Assembly: GCA_030835135.1 (NCBI GenBank)
Contig: JAUQWO010000051.1
Location: forward strand, 1-64,000
Length of the DNA stretch: 64,000 bases
Reading direction: 5' to 3'
From: Bacteroidota bacterium
Lineage (GTDB): Bacteria > Bacteroidota > Ignavibacteria > UBA10030 > UBA6906
Shown here in pieces: positions 27,057 to 36,153 of the stretch. The notes under the pieces are model-generated. The model was not told where the DNA came from and did not search any database. It saw nothing but the letters and a program-made list of their open reading frames with translations. Both the position numbers and the translations under genes were made by a program. Position 1 is the stretch's first letter. Every line of letters starts with the position of its first letter.

Positions 27057-27497
27057 ATGGCAACGAAGCAGGCAGTGGTGAAGCAAGTGAGCAACGGCGT
27101 CACGTTCATGGCAAAGGGCGATTCCGGACACTGGGTGAACATGGACGGCCCGGCGGATTTCGGTGGGAGCAACGCCGCATCCCGTCCGAAAGAACTCATC
27201 CTGTTCGCGCTGGGCGGGTGCACGGGGAGCGACGTCGTCGCGATCCTCAGGAAGAAACGCGTGCCGGTGCAGGACTTCGAAATGAACCTGACCGCCACAC
27301 AGGCCGACGAGCATCCCCAGGTGTTCACGGCCATCCACGTCGAGTACATCTTCTACGGCACGGGCATCAACCCGGCGGATGTGGAGCGCGCCATCGAACT
27401 GTCCACGACGAAGTACTGCGCCGTCTCCGCCATGCTGAAGGCAAGCGTTGCCCTCACACATTCATACAAGATCGAGCCCCCGAAGGTCGCGGCCTGA
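27057..27497 (+). CDS. OsmC/Ohr-family protein
   Basis: 146 residues. Two conserved Cys at the expected distance (LALGGCTGSDV and TTKYCAVSAML), as in the OsmC/YhfA peroxidase-like family. Such proteins reduce organic hydroperoxides, or bind other thiol substrates. In sulfur operons next to rhodaneses they are common and may handle persulfides. GAGAGGA ribosome site 5 bases upstream. It follows 119 bases of spacer after the NTPase fusion, so it may have its own promoter. Confidence 0.88.
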   Translation: MATKQAVVKQVSNGVTFMAKGDSGHWVNMDGPADFGGSNAASRPKELILFALGGCTGSDVVAILRKKRVPVQDFEMNLTATQADEHPQVFTAIHVEYIFYGTGINPADVERAIELSTTKYCAVSAMLKASVALTHSYKIEPPKVAA

Positions 27498-27514
27498 CGG
27501 CCGCCGGACACGCC

Positions 27515-28888
27515 ATGGCCATGACACACCGCTTTTCGATACTCCTTGTGGACGATGAGCCCGGACAACGCACCGTGCTCGCCGGATTCCTCAGGAAACG
27601 ATCGCACACCGTGCGGGAGGCGGGGAGTGTTGGAGAAGCGCTTGCGCTTGTCGGACAGGACGTGCCCGACATCGTCCTGACGGACCAGCGGATGGCCGAC
27701 CGCACCGGACTGGATCTGCTGCGCGAGGTCCGGAAGATCGATCCGGACACGACGGTCATCATCATGACCGCCTTCGGCACCATCGAACAGGCCGTGCAGG
27801 CGATGCAGGATGGGGCGTACAGCTACCTGACAAAACCGATCGATCTCGGCGAACTCGATCTGATGATGCAGCGCATCGGCGAACGCGAGCAACTCATCTC
27901 GGAGAACCGGCTGCTGCGGGAGCAGCTCGTGAACCGGTATGCGTTCACCGGCATCATCGCCGGCTCGGCGTCGATGGAGACCGTGCTGAACACCGCCGGG
28001 CGCGTGGCACAGAGCCGGGCCTCGGTACTGGTGCGCGGCGAGAGCGGCACGGGCAAGGAACTGATCGCACGCGCGATCCACTTCAACAGTCCGCGCGCGG
28101 CGAAGCCGTTCATCGCCGTCAACTGTGCCGCGCTCAACGAGCATCTGCTCGAGAGCGAACTCTTCGGACACGAGAAGGGCGCATTCACCGGTGCCGACCG
28201 TCAGCGGCGCGGCAGATTCGAAGCGGCCGACGGCGGGACCCTGTTCCTCGATGAAGTGGGCGACATTCCGCTCTCGATGCAGGTGAAGCTGCTGCGCGTC
28301 CTGCAGGAGCGGTCGTTCGAGCGCGTTGGCGGCACGTCACCCATCGAAGTGGACGTGCGCGTCATCGCCGCCACGAACCGCGATCTGGAGTCGATGATCA
28401 AAGCCGGCACCTTCCGTGAGGACCTGCTGTACCGGTTGAACGTCGTCACGCTGGATATACCGCCATTGCGCGAGCGGCGGGAGGACATCGCACCGCTCGC
28501 CCAGCATTTCACCGTGCGCTTTGCGAACGAGAACGGGCGCAACGCCATGACGTGGTCGCGGGAGGCGTGGGAGATCATGCAGCGCCATGGGTATCCGGGC
28601 AACGTACGCGAGCTGGAGAACATCATCCAGCGCGCCGTGATCCTGGCACGCGGCGATGTGATCACCTCGGAGGACCTGCCGCCGGTGGTGTTGAACCTGC
28701 CGCCGGAGCAGGCCATGGCGGCCACGCGGGAGATCGCGGACCTTCCCGGACAGGTGGACCGGCTGGAGAAGGAGCTCGTGCTGGAGGCGCTGCGCGTGCA
28801 CCATGGGAATCAATCGCGCGCTGCAGCCCAACTGGGACTCTCGGAGCGCAACCTGCGCTATCGTCTCAAGAAGTGGGGGATCAAGTAG
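27515..28888 (+). CDS. NtrC-family sigma-54 response regulator
   Basis: 457 residues; start at 27515 is tentative, a second ATG lies two codons on. Receiver domain with LLVDDE, phospho-acceptor Asp in IVLTDQRM (about residue 57), MTAFGT and LTKPI. AAA+ domain intact: [45 protein letters not shown]. Fis-like HTH at the end ([25 protein letters not shown]). Fully competent sigma-54 activator placed between OsmC and the rhodaneses, 17 bases after osmC. No kinase gene is adjacent; the orphan kinase at 47723-49393 is one candidate partner. Confidence 0.92.
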   Translation: MAMTHRFSILLVDDEPGQRTVLAGFLRKRSHTVREAGSVGEALALVGQDVPDIVLTDQRMADRTGLDLLREVRKIDPDTTVIIMTAFGTIEQAVQAMQDGAYSYLTKPIDLGELDLMMQRIGEREQLISENRLLREQLVNRYAFTGIIAGSASMETVLNTAGRVAQSRASVLVRGESGTGKELIARAIHFNSPRAAKPFIAVNCAALNEHLLESELFGHEKGAFTGADRQRRGRFEAADGGTLFLDEVGDIPLSMQVKLLRVLQERSFERVGGTSPIEVDVRVIAATNRDLESMIKAGTFREDLLYRLNVVTLDIPPLRERREDIAPLAQHFTVRFANENGRNAMTWSREAWEIMQRHGYPGNVRELENIIQRAVILARGDVITSEDLPPVVLNLPPEQAMAATREIADLPGQVDRLEKELVLEALRVHHGNQSRAAAQLGLSERNLRYRLKKWGIK

Positions 28889-28943
28889 CCCCGCATCGGG
28901 AGGCCGTCATCGACTCTCCATCGTACAGAGGAACGATACACCC

Positions 28944-29261
28944 ATGAGCGTCATCAACATCACGCCGCATCATTTGAAGGAGCTTCTTGCTCAGGAACCC
29001 GCGCCCTTTCTCCTGGATGTGCGCGAGTGGTTCGAACTCAAGGCATTCGGGGCCATTCCCGGAGTGGTGAATATTCCCATGGAAGAGGTGACGGGCAGGA
29101 TGGACGAGCTCCCGGCCGACCGCGCGGTGCCGATCGTTGTGGTCTGTCAGAGCGGGGCCCGCTCCGCTGACGTTGCCTCGTATCTCGACAGGAAAGGATA
29201 CACGGCAGTGCACAATCTTCAGGGCGGTACCTACGCATGGCTGAGGTCGGGCCATGCATAA
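28944..29261 (+). CDS. Single-domain rhodanese (GlpE-like)
   Basis: 105 residues with LLDVREWFELKAFGAIPGVVNIP and active-site loop VVCQSGARS, so catalytically complete, no signal peptide, thus cytoplasmic. It would transfer sulfane sulfur from thiosulfate or persulfide to an acceptor. GAGGAACG ribosome site. Overlaps the next gene by 8 bases. First of three small catalytic rhodaneses in a row, each in a different compartment (cytoplasm, lipoprotein, membrane). Confidence 0.9.
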   Translation: MSVINITPHHLKELLAQEPAPFLLDVREWFELKAFGAIPGVVNIPMEEVTGRMDELPADRAVPIVVVCQSGARSADVASYLDRKGYTAVHNLQGGTYAWLRSGHA

Positions 29262-29823
29262 ATTCGAACCCGGCAACGCCGCGCGCCTCGAGCGCGCGGA
29301 GCGGTATCAGCTCATCCCGCCGGCCGAAACGCTGCGCAAGCTCGGGCTGCGGTCCGGCATGACGTTCGTCGACATTGGCGCCGGGACGGGGTTCTTCGCC
29401 CGTGCCGCGGCGGAGATCGTTGGTCCCACCGGACGCGTGTTCGCCGCGGACCTCGCGCAGGGGATGCTCGAGTTCATGCGGAGCCAGGGCGTTCCCGCGA
29501 ACATGACGCCGATCCTCTCCGACGAGTACAGCGTTCCCGTCTCCGACGGCATCGCGGATATGTCGTTCATGGCATTCGTGGCGCATGAGACACCCGACCT
29601 CCTCCGGTTCATCGGTGAGGCGGCCCGGCTGACCGGAGCCGGCGGGAAGATCGTGATCGTCGAGTGGAAGAAGCAGACCGAAGAACAGGGGCCGCCCGAG
29701 TCCGAGCGCCTTGCGGAGAGCAGCATGATGGACCAGCTTGCACCTCACTACACGGTGCTCGAACATGGTGCGCTGAACGCCTCTCATTATTATGTCGTGC
29801 TCCAGCCGGGGAAGCGCCCATGA
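29254..29823 (+). CDS. Class I SAM-dependent methyltransferase
   Basis: 189 residues. SAM-binding motif I VDIGAGTGFFARAAAE, acidic loop FAADLAQGML, and post-motif MSFMAFVAHE; UbiE/MenG-like class I fold. The substrate cannot be told. Between rhodaneses in a sulfur operon it might methylate a thiol or sulfide, or a metalloid, but that is inference. Overlaps the genes on both sides (8 bases upstream, ATGA downstream). Confidence 0.85.
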   Translation: MHKFEPGNAARLERAERYQLIPPAETLRKLGLRSGMTFVDIGAGTGFFARAAAEIVGPTGRVFAADLAQGMLEFMRSQGVPANMTPILSDEYSVPVSDGIADMSFMAFVAHETPDLLRFIGEAARLTGAGGKIVIVEWKKQTEEQGPPESERLAESSMMDQLAPHYTVLEHGALNASHYYVVLQPGKRP

Positions 29824-30227
29824 CGCGGACACTGCTGCTCCTCATCGCTGCCGGTGTCATGCTCACCGGCCTGACCGCTTGTCAGGGCACCGACACGCCC
29901 GTGATCACGCCTGCCGAAACACACGCACGCCTCGGCAAGGATTCGCTGTATGTCTTTCTGGATGTGCGCACACAGCAGGAATTCGACGGCCCCTCCGGAC
30001 ATGTCCCCGGGTCGATCCTGATCCCGGTCCAGGAGTTGGAGACACGGGTCGGAGAGTTGACCCCGTACAAAGGGCGGACGATCATCGCGATCTGCCGGTC
30101 CGGGAACCGGAGCGGAACGGCGACACGCTTCCTGCGCGAAAAGGGATTTGAAGCCATGAACATGACGGGCGGGATGCACCGCTGGAGCGCGGAAGGATTG
30201 CCCGTCCACCACACGGAGAACAAATGA
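29820..30227 (+). CDS. Rhodanese lipoprotein
   Basis: 135 residues. Lipoprotein signal LLLLIAAGVMLTGLTAC with lipobox LTAC, so anchored outside the cytoplasm. Rhodanese domain follows with FLDVRTQQEF, HVPGSILIPV and active loop ICRSGNRSGTA, catalytically complete. Likely takes sulfane sulfur in the periplasm, where the PsrABC-type complex acts. Overlaps the next gene (ATGA). Confidence 0.9.
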   Translation: MTRTLLLLIAAGVMLTGLTACQGTDTPVITPAETHARLGKDSLYVFLDVRTQQEFDGPSGHVPGSILIPVQELETRVGELTPYKGRTIIAICRSGNRSGTATRFLREKGFEAMNMTGGMHRWSAEGLPVHHTENK

Positions 30228-30607
30228 CGACCTCACAGATCGTATTGTATGCCATTCTTGCCTTCATTGTCTTCATCTATGTGCGGAAGTTCCTGCTGAC
30301 CCGTTCGGTCACCCGGTACTCCCCGTCGCAGCTCGCGGACCGCATCAAAGAGGGCGGCGTGGTCCTGCTCGATGTGCGGACCGCGGGGGAGTTCAGTGGC
30401 GGACACATGAAGGGCGCGATCCACATCCCCGTGCAGGAGCTTGCAGCGCGGGCGGACGAGCTGAAGAAGCACGGCGACCGTGAGATCGTCTGCTATTGCC
30501 AGTCGGGCAGCAGAAGTCTGATGGGTGCGGCACGACTGAAGAAGCTCGGCTACCGCGCGGCGAGTCTCGACGGCGGCATCGCGGAATGGAATTACCTGTA
30601 CCGATAA
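30224..30607 (+). CDS. Membrane-anchored rhodanese
   Basis: 127 residues. N-terminal membrane helix QIVLYAILAFIVFIYVRKFL, then a rhodanese domain with LLDVRTAGEF, GGHMKGAIHIPV and active loop CYCQSGSRS. Basic residues after the helix (RKFLLTRS) favour a cytoplasmic catalytic domain. It could receive sulfur delivered by the YeeE/YedE transporter. Confidence 0.88.
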   Translation: MTTSQIVLYAILAFIVFIYVRKFLLTRSVTRYSPSQLADRIKEGGVVLLDVRTAGEFSGGHMKGAIHIPVQELAARADELKKHGDREIVCYCQSGSRSLMGAARLKKLGYRAASLDGGIAEWNYLYR

Positions 30608-30622
30608 CACAAGGAGGCGGCA

Positions 30623-31006
30623 ATGCGCTACGGCACATCCAAAGAAGTGGCCCTGCCATTCGAGCAGGCGGTCGCAAAGGTGACGGAGGAGCTGAAGAAG
30701 GAAGGGTTCGGCGTCCTGACCACCATCGACATGCAGGAGACGCTGAAGAAGAAGTTGAACGTGGACGTCGCGCGCTACACGATCCTCGGTGCGTGCAATC
30801 CCCCGTTTGCGTACAGGGCACTGCAGACCGAGGAAGAGATCGGCCTGCTGCTGCCGTGCAACGTGATCGTGTATGAAAAGGACGGGCGCACACGGGTGTC
30901 GGTGTTCGATCCGATGGTCATGACCGTCATCATCGAGAAGGATGCCATCGTGCCCGTAGCGCTGGAGGTGAAGGCGCGATTGGACAGAGTGATGGCAGCG
31001 ATGTAG
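30623..31006 (+). CDS. DUF302 protein
   Basis: 127 residues. DUF302 features: VTEELKKEGFGVLTTIDMQETL, YTILGACNPPFAYRAL, EEIGLLLPCNVIVYE. Members bind in or near sulfur oxidation and heme-type operons, and some are sulfur-binding, but the role is unsettled. Last gene of the sulfur run, ends at a bidirectional hairpin. A GGAGG ribosome site lies at 30611-30616. Confidence 0.88.
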   Translation: MRYGTSKEVALPFEQAVAKVTEELKKEGFGVLTTIDMQETLKKKLNVDVARYTILGACNPPFAYRALQTEEEIGLLLPCNVIVYEKDGRTRVSVFDPMVMTVIIEKDAIVPVALEVKARLDRVMAAM

Positions 31007-31016
31007 CGAAGGCACG

Positions 31017-31062
31017 CGGCGAAGGGAACGAGACACCGCCCTGCGCACCGTTCCCTTTGCCG
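31017..31062. terminator. Bidirectional hairpin between convergent genes
   Basis: CGGCGAAGGGAACG (31017-31030) pairs with CGTTCCCTTTGCCG (31049-31062), 14 bp with one wobble or mismatch, between the DUF302 gene end and the end of the minus-strand Ycf48-like gene. Confidence 0.75.
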
Positions 31063-31079
31063 GTCTCTGTTCGCGTCTG

Positions 31080-33197
31080 TTACTTCACCAGACTTCCTCT
31101 GATACTCACCGATCTCCCTCCCGTTTCCAGGCGGAAGATGATGACCCCCGAGCTCTTCATGCCGCTCCGTTCCGCGTCGAAGAGCACCTGATGTGTTCCC
31201 GCCTGCTGCCATGCATCAACCAGCGTCGCCAGTTCCTGTCCGAGCACCGTGTATGCCCTGAGCACGACATGCGCTCCCGCCGGAATGCTGTACCGCACCA
31301 TGGTGGAAGGGTTGAACGGATTGGGATAGTTCGCGTCCAGCACGGGCAGTGAGGGGAGCGTTGCTTCATCGCTCCTGACGCTGTTCACGGGATCCGTGAG
31401 CCGCGGCGTGCCGGTGCGAAGGATCGAGCCGTTGTCGCCGCCGATCCACGCCACGGTGTCCGAGAGCACGGAGAGTCCGAAGAGATCATTGCTCGTCCGT
31501 GCGTACCCGGTCGCCCACGTCGCGCCGCCGTCGGAGGTCGTCATCACCAGTCCGGTGTCGCCGATGGCGTAGGCCCTGGTGGCCGACGCACCGGATGCGA
31601 CATAGATGTTCCGTGTTGATCCGGTGGTGCCCGTGAGCCATGTCCCGCCTGCATCGGATGTATGGAGGATCACGCCGCTGCCGCCGGCGGCATAGCCGTG
31701 GGCATCATCGGCGAACGAGGTGCTCCAGAGGACGGTGGCGACGGGTGCTGATTCCGGCGCCCAGGTGGTGCCATCGGTGCTGTGGCGGATGGCGCCGGAT
31801 TCGCCCACGAGCCATCCTTTCGGCCCCTGCCGCATCGCGATGCCGTAGAGCGGGTTCGTCGTGCCGCTGGCACCGGCGGTCCAGTGTTCGCCGCCATCGG
31901 TGGTACGGAGCAGCACTCCGCCGTCGCCCACGGCCCAGCCATGGGCGTCATCCGTGAACGAGATGCCGAGGAGCGTCATGGTGGTGCCGGTGGTCTGTTG
32001 CATCCAATGCGCACCGCGGTCGGTGGAGTGGAGCATGACGCCCAGATCGCCGACCGCCCAGATCTTCGTTCCCACGCAGGCCACGCCATAGAAGGAGTCG
32101 CCCGTGATCCCGTTCGCCACCGGTGTCCACGTGGTCCCGCCGTCGGTCGTGCGGATGATGAAGCCCCACTGTCCCACGCCGATGCCGTTCATCGCATCGG
32201 CGAATGCCAGCCAGTTCACCGCCGGTGTCGTACCGCTGTTCATCAGCGTCCAGCCGCCGTCCGACGGTTTCCGGGCAAGGAACCCGTTCTCACCCACCGC
32301 GATCACCGATGTGCCGGCCATGGTGATGCCATTGATGGTCGCGTAGGTGCCGTGCAGGACCTCCGCACTCCAGGACGTGCCGCCATTCGTACTATGCAGG
32401 ATCACCGAGTCGTCCGCGGCGATCCAGCAGTCCAGTCCGTTCCCGGGGAAGACGTCATTCAGTCCGCGTGTGGTCCCGGACGATACCGGAGACCATGTCG
32501 ATCCTCCTGACGAGGTCGTCATGAGGAGTCCGCCTGACCCCACGATGAATCCGATCTGCCCGCCATCCGCGAACGCGATGTCCTGTCCTGAAGCACTCAA
32601 GGATTGAGCGACCGCCCATGACGCACCGCTATCGGTGCTCTTGTAGAGCGTCCCGGCACCGCCGCTGGCGGCACCCGTCGCCCAGCCTGCCGTCGGGGAT
32701 GTGAACGCGACGGCATTGATGGACGCACTTCCCTGTCCCATGGGTATCGTTGCCGCGGACCATGTCGCCCCGCCGTTGGTCGTCCGGATGATGGTCCGGA
32801 CATCCCCCACGGCCCAGCCACGTGCGCTGTCGAAGAAGAAGACGCCATTCAATCCGTTCACCGTGCCGCTCGTCTGTTCGGACCAGTGCGCGCCGCCGTT
32901 CGTGGTATGGAGGATCATGCCGTTATCTCCGACGATCCAGACGGTATTCGCATTCACGACCGCCAGGGCCCGGAGATGGTCCGTGACGCCGACATACTGC
33001 AATGCCCAGTGCACTCCGGCATCATGCGTGACCATGATCGTGCCATCGTTCCCCACGGCGTAGCCCGTGGACGCATCGGCGAACGCGATCTTCGCCAGCG
33101 TGTTCCCCTGGGGGAGAGGATACTGCCATTCCCATTCGGCGGCCTGCCCTGTTGCCACCGCTGCCATCATCATCACCGCAAGAGCACCTGCCTTCAC
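31080..33197 (-). CDS. Secreted Ycf48/BNR-repeat protein with type IX-type sorting domain
   Basis: 705 residues, GTG start, signal peptide MKAGALAVMMMAAVATGQAA. About fifteen Ycf48-like repeats (GxAVGxxGTIxxTTDGGxTW) suggest a seven-bladed or larger beta-propeller. The C-terminus has YPNPFNPSTMVRYSIPAG and the beta-domain to LVETxSLVK-like end (SIRGSLVK), the second type IX-like sorting domain here. Such proteins are common on the surface of this assemblage; no enzyme activity is evident. Ends at a shared hairpin with the sulfur operon. Confidence 0.87.
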   Translation of the reverse strand: MKAGALAVMMMAAVATGQAAEWEWQYPLPQGNTLAKIAFADASTGYAVGNDGTIMVTHDAGVHWALQYVGVTDHLRALAVVNANTVWIVGDNGMILHTTNGGAHWSEQTSGTVNGLNGVFFFDSARGWAVGDVRTIIRTTNGGATWSAATIPMGQGSASINAVAFTSPTAGWATGAASGGAGTLYKSTDSGASWAVAQSLSASGQDIAFADGGQIGFIVGSGGLLMTTSSGGSTWSPVSSGTTRGLNDVFPGNGLDCWIAADDSVILHSTNGGTSWSAEVLHGTYATINGITMAGTSVIAVGENGFLARKPSDGGWTLMNSGTTPAVNWLAFADAMNGIGVGQWGFIIRTTDGGTTWTPVANGITGDSFYGVACVGTKIWAVGDLGVMLHSTDRGAHWMQQTTGTTMTLLGISFTDDAHGWAVGDGGVLLRTTDGGEHWTAGASGTTNPLYGIAMRQGPKGWLVGESGAIRHSTDGTTWAPESAPVATVLWSTSFADDAHGYAAGGSGVILHTSDAGGTWLTGTTGSTRNIYVASGASATRAYAIGDTGLVMTTSDGGATWATGYARTSNDLFGLSVLSDTVAWIGGDNGSILRTGTPRLTDPVNSVRSDEATLPSLPVLDANYPNPFNPSTMVRYSIPAGAHVVLRAYTVLGQELATLVDAWQQAGTHQVLFDAERSGMKSSGVIIFRLETGGRSVSIRGSLVK

Positions 33198-33211
33198 GCG
33201 TCATCCTTTCC

Positions 33212-33306
33212 TTGACAATTGGCACGTGGCAATTGACGAGTGGCAATTGCCTTTGCCGTTGTTGCCACTGTCGATGGGGAATTGCCCATTGACAATCGCC
33301 GATGGG
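33212..33306. repeat. CAATTG-word repeat between genes
   Basis: Words GGCAATTG / ACAATTGG / GGGAATTGCC / TTGACAAT recur at least six times within 95 bases. Fills the spacer between the Ycf48-like protein (start) and the outer-membrane barrel gene (end). Confidence 0.65.
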
Positions 33307-33316
33307 GTGTGACGCT

Positions 33317-34606
33317 TCAGAAGCCCACCCCCACGCTCATCCCCACCTGATACAATCCATGATCGTTGTACGCATCATTCGACCGGTTCCGCAGGACCGC
33401 GCCGCTCAGTGCCACATCGAGTGCCAGACGCTCGCCCAGCGGGATGTACCGCGAGAGCCAGATCTCCGCTGAGCCGTGGTCATCCGTGCGTGTCACCCCC
33501 GCATCATTTCCATCGAGATCCAGTGCCGGCGCCTTGAATCGCTTCCGCGCAATGCCGCACGTGATCGTCGACTGTACCCCGAGCGGCAGGCTCTGCTTCC
33601 ATATGAGCGCTCCGTCCGGCCCGTCATACGAGAAGAAATCCGTGTAGATGTCCTCGTTCAGCATGGAAGAGTTCGCATACTGCGCGAGGTAGCGTGTCCC
33701 GTTCCCCGGATTGGTCCGGTACCACCCTTCCACGTGCACCGATCCGCCCTCCCAGGAGACGCCGCCGAAGACGCCACCGGCGAGCTGCCACGCAATGGTG
33801 GTCGTTGCGTTCGTGAGAATCTTCTTATCGGACGGCACGACGAGCTTCGCCCCCCCTTTGCCCTTCCCCGTCTCCTTTTCCACGAAGGTCCGCTTCGATT
33901 CGTACAGCGTGGTATCGATCAGGTCCGTCGTGTAATACTTCATGCCGGCGGCGGCGGCGAACCCGAAGCTCAGGCCGTTCTTCAGCACGCGGCCGGTCTG
34001 GACTGTGAGGTGTCCGGTGAGGTTGGAGAGTTCGGGGAGGTTGGTGTACGAGCGGATGCCCGCATCGTTGAGGATGCGGAGGTACCAGCGGCGCACGGGG
34101 ACGCGCAGGACCGTGGTCAGGGCTACGCCGGTGTTATCGAATTCGCGGTACGCCAGTTTGTCGTGCCGTGCCGAGGCGCGCAGTTGCAGGTCCAGGAACG
34201 TCCGCACGGAATCCGGGTCCACCGGCCGGTCTTCCTCCTCCTCTTCTTCGTTTTCCTCGCTCTCCTGCCGGGCGGCGGGCGGACGGCGGCGCAGTGGCGG
34301 CGCACCGAACGCATTCCGGTAGCCGAGCCGCACGGAATGCTCCAGGTAGTTGCGGTCGGTGAACGTATTGAACACCATCAGTCCGCCGACATATCCCGCC
34401 GACAGCGTGGCCGTACCCACCGGCTGCAGGTACTGCAGCTCGAGATACCCCTGCCGGAGTTGATCGGGGATCTTCTCATAATTGTACAGCGGGTTGTTGT
34501 GATACCCATACGAAGCGGACGCGAACCCGTTGAACTGGGCCACGGCCGCGGCCCCTCCCACCACGAGGAGCAGATGGACGCACACCATCCGTACGATCAT
34601 CCGCAT
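33317..34606 (-). CDS. Outer-membrane beta-barrel protein of the polysaccharide locus
   Basis: 429 residues. Start chosen at 34606: signal peptide MRMIVRMVCVHLLLVVGGAAAVAQ with GGAGGAGAGGT upstream; the frame opens 46 codons further into repeat DNA. Alternating hydrophobic/aromatic strands throughout and a final strand ending in Phe (GMSVGVGF). An acidic loop ESEENEEEEEEDRPVD is inserted. Clearly paralogous to the barrel at 46478-47614 by shared spacing of YDGPDGALIWKQSLP, PALDLDGN and RNRSNDAYN. In this cluster it could be the exporter for the GT2-made polymer, by analogy with PgaA. Confidence 0.78.
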   Translation of the reverse strand: MRMIVRMVCVHLLLVVGGAAAVAQFNGFASASYGYHNNPLYNYEKIPDQLRQGYLELQYLQPVGTATLSAGYVGGLMVFNTFTDRNYLEHSVRLGYRNAFGAPPLRRRPPAARQESEENEEEEEEDRPVDPDSVRTFLDLQLRASARHDKLAYREFDNTGVALTTVLRVPVRRWYLRILNDAGIRSYTNLPELSNLTGHLTVQTGRVLKNGLSFGFAAAAGMKYYTTDLIDTTLYESKRTFVEKETGKGKGGAKLVVPSDKKILTNATTTIAWQLAGGVFGGVSWEGGSVHVEGWYRTNPGNGTRYLAQYANSSMLNEDIYTDFFSYDGPDGALIWKQSLPLGVQSTITCGIARKRFKAPALDLDGNDAGVTRTDDHGSAEIWLSRYIPLGERLALDVALSGAVLRNRSNDAYNDHGLYQVGMSVGVGF

Positions 34607-34620
34607 AGTTACCTCTCCTC

Positions 34621-34873
34621 CAGTCACACGTTGCTCTTCATTGCACTCACGGCTTCTCACTTTCGACATACCACTCTCCACCCGGCACTCTCCACTTGCC
34701 ACTCTCTCTTTCTCACGCGTCACTCGTAGCGCCTCACTTCTCACTCACGACACCCCACTCTCCACCCGGCACTCTGCACTCTCCACCCTCTCCTTCTCGC
34801 GCGTCACTTCTCACGCTTCACGTCCCACTCTTCGCTTCCCACTCTCCGCGTCACACTCTCTTCATTCCATTCC
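34621..34873. repeat. CACTCTCCAC-word repeats in the spacer
   Basis: Pyrimidine-rich plus strand made of CACTCTCC, TCACTTCTCAC, CCACTCTTCGC variants. A longer unit (CCACTCTCCACCCGGCACTC) appears at 34671 and 34755, 84 bases apart. Fills the 270 bases between the barrel and GT2 genes and lies over the open frame upstream of the barrel start. Confidence 0.7.
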
Positions 34874-34875
34874 CT

Positions 34876-36153
34876 TCATTGCTTCTTCGTTCCTTCCGCC
34901 ACCACGAACCGCTCCGTCTTGGCCCACACGCGCTTCTCGCGGCGCACATAATCCGACCACCACGCCTTGATGACGATGTACATCCAGAGCTGGCAGTATG
35001 TGAAGTACATCAGGACCGCCAGACCCAGGTTGCTCAGTGTGTCCTCGCGGTCGTACGACAGCGTGACCAGCATCTCTCCGAGGAACAGGAAGAAGGCAAG
35101 GACCCACACCGCGGTGTACGGTCCGGGCAGCGCGATGCTTACCAGGTTCAGCGCGCTCACGATGAACAGGAGGTCCGAGATGACGATCGCGGCAAAGAAC
35201 ACATAGTACAGCGCCAGCGTATAGAGCAGATCGAACGCCAGCCGCCGGTTCTTGAAGTATGGGATATGGCGGAAGAACTTCCCGATCACATAGTTATTCC
35301 CGCGGACCCACCGCATGCGCTGCCGGATCCACACGGCCCATTCCTGTGGCTCCTGCTCGAAGGTGACCGCATACGGGATGTACTTGATCCTGAAGCCGTG
35401 TTCGTAGATCCGGATGCTCAGCTCGGAATCCTCCGTGAGCGCTTCTTCATCCCACCCGCCCAGCTCGGCGATGAGCGCAGAACGCATGACGAAGTTCGTG
35501 CCGGGCAGCGTGGCGATGTGATGCATCTGCCAGCGGCCGGCCTGGAGCATCGACTGGAACCCGAGCGTCTCGATGTTGATGAAGCGCGTGAGCAGCGTGG
35601 CGTTCTTGTTCACCGTCCGGAACTTCCCGAGCACGGCACCCAGGTCGGGATGCAGGATGAGCTGGGCAACGAGATACCGGAGCGCATCCGGTTCGGGCGT
35701 GTTGTCGGCATCATAGATCGCGATGATCTCCGAGTCCACCTGCCGGATGCCGAGGTTCAGCGCCCGCGACTTCCCCTTCCCGCCCTGCCCCTGCGGCACA
35801 TCGAAGAGCACCACGCGGTCGTCCTGCGCCGCCAGCTCCAGGATGATCTCCCGCGTCCGGTCCTTCGATCCGTCGTTGATCACCATGATCTTCAGGCGGT
35901 CGCGGGGATAGACCAGCCGGCACATGGATTCCACGGTGCGGCGGATCACGAGTTCTTCATTGTGCGCGGGGATGAGAATGGTGCACGTGGGGTAGTCGAA
36001 GGACATACCATCCACGTCCCTCCGCTCGCGCGCGGAGCGGAGGAAATTGATGTAGCCGAACACGGTCAGCAGGAACTGATAGCCGATCATGAACCAGATC
36101 AGGATGACGGCGACGACGAACAGGGCGCTGAGATCGACTTCGAGCAGCGTCAT
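34876..36153 (-). CDS. Membrane glycosyltransferase family 2 (synthase-like)
   Basis: 425 residues. N-terminal membrane helix, then GT2 domain: TCTILIPAHNEE, VINDGSKDRT, AIYDADNTPE (DxD), TEDSELSIR (catalytic ED) and QRMRWVRG (Q-x-x-R-W), ending in three to four membrane helices. This is the PgaC/BcsA-like layout that polymerises a sugar and moves it across the inner membrane. The start overlaps the stop of the giant deacetylase-like gene (ATGA), so the two are made together. The sugar is unknown; the WecB epimerase nearby hints at an N-acetylhexosamine. Confidence 0.88.
   Translation of the reverse strand: MTLLEVDLSALFVVAVILIWFMIGYQFLLTVFGYINFLRSARERRDVDGMSFDYPTCTILIPAHNEELVIRRTVESMCRLVYPRDRLKIMVINDGSKDRTREIILELAAQDDRVVLFDVPQGQGGKGKSRALNLGIRQVDSEIIAIYDADNTPEPDALRYLVAQLILHPDLGAVLGKFRTVNKNATLLTRFINIETLGFQSMLQAGRWQMHHIATLPGTNFVMRSALIAELGGWDEEALTEDSELSIRIYEHGFRIKYIPYAVTFEQEPQEWAVWIRQRMRWVRGNNYVIGKFFRHIPYFKNRRLAFDLLYTLALYYVFFAAIVISDLLFIVSALNLVSIALPGPYTAVWVLAFFLFLGEMLVTLSYDREDTLSNLGLAVLMYFTYCQLWMYIVIKAWWSDYVRREKRVWAKTERFVVAEGTKKQ

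Noticed and set aside
34607-34744. N-terminal extension of the barrel protein
   Set aside because: It is translated repeat DNA (ERVASGECRVESG); a signal peptide with a strong ribosome site begins at 34606.
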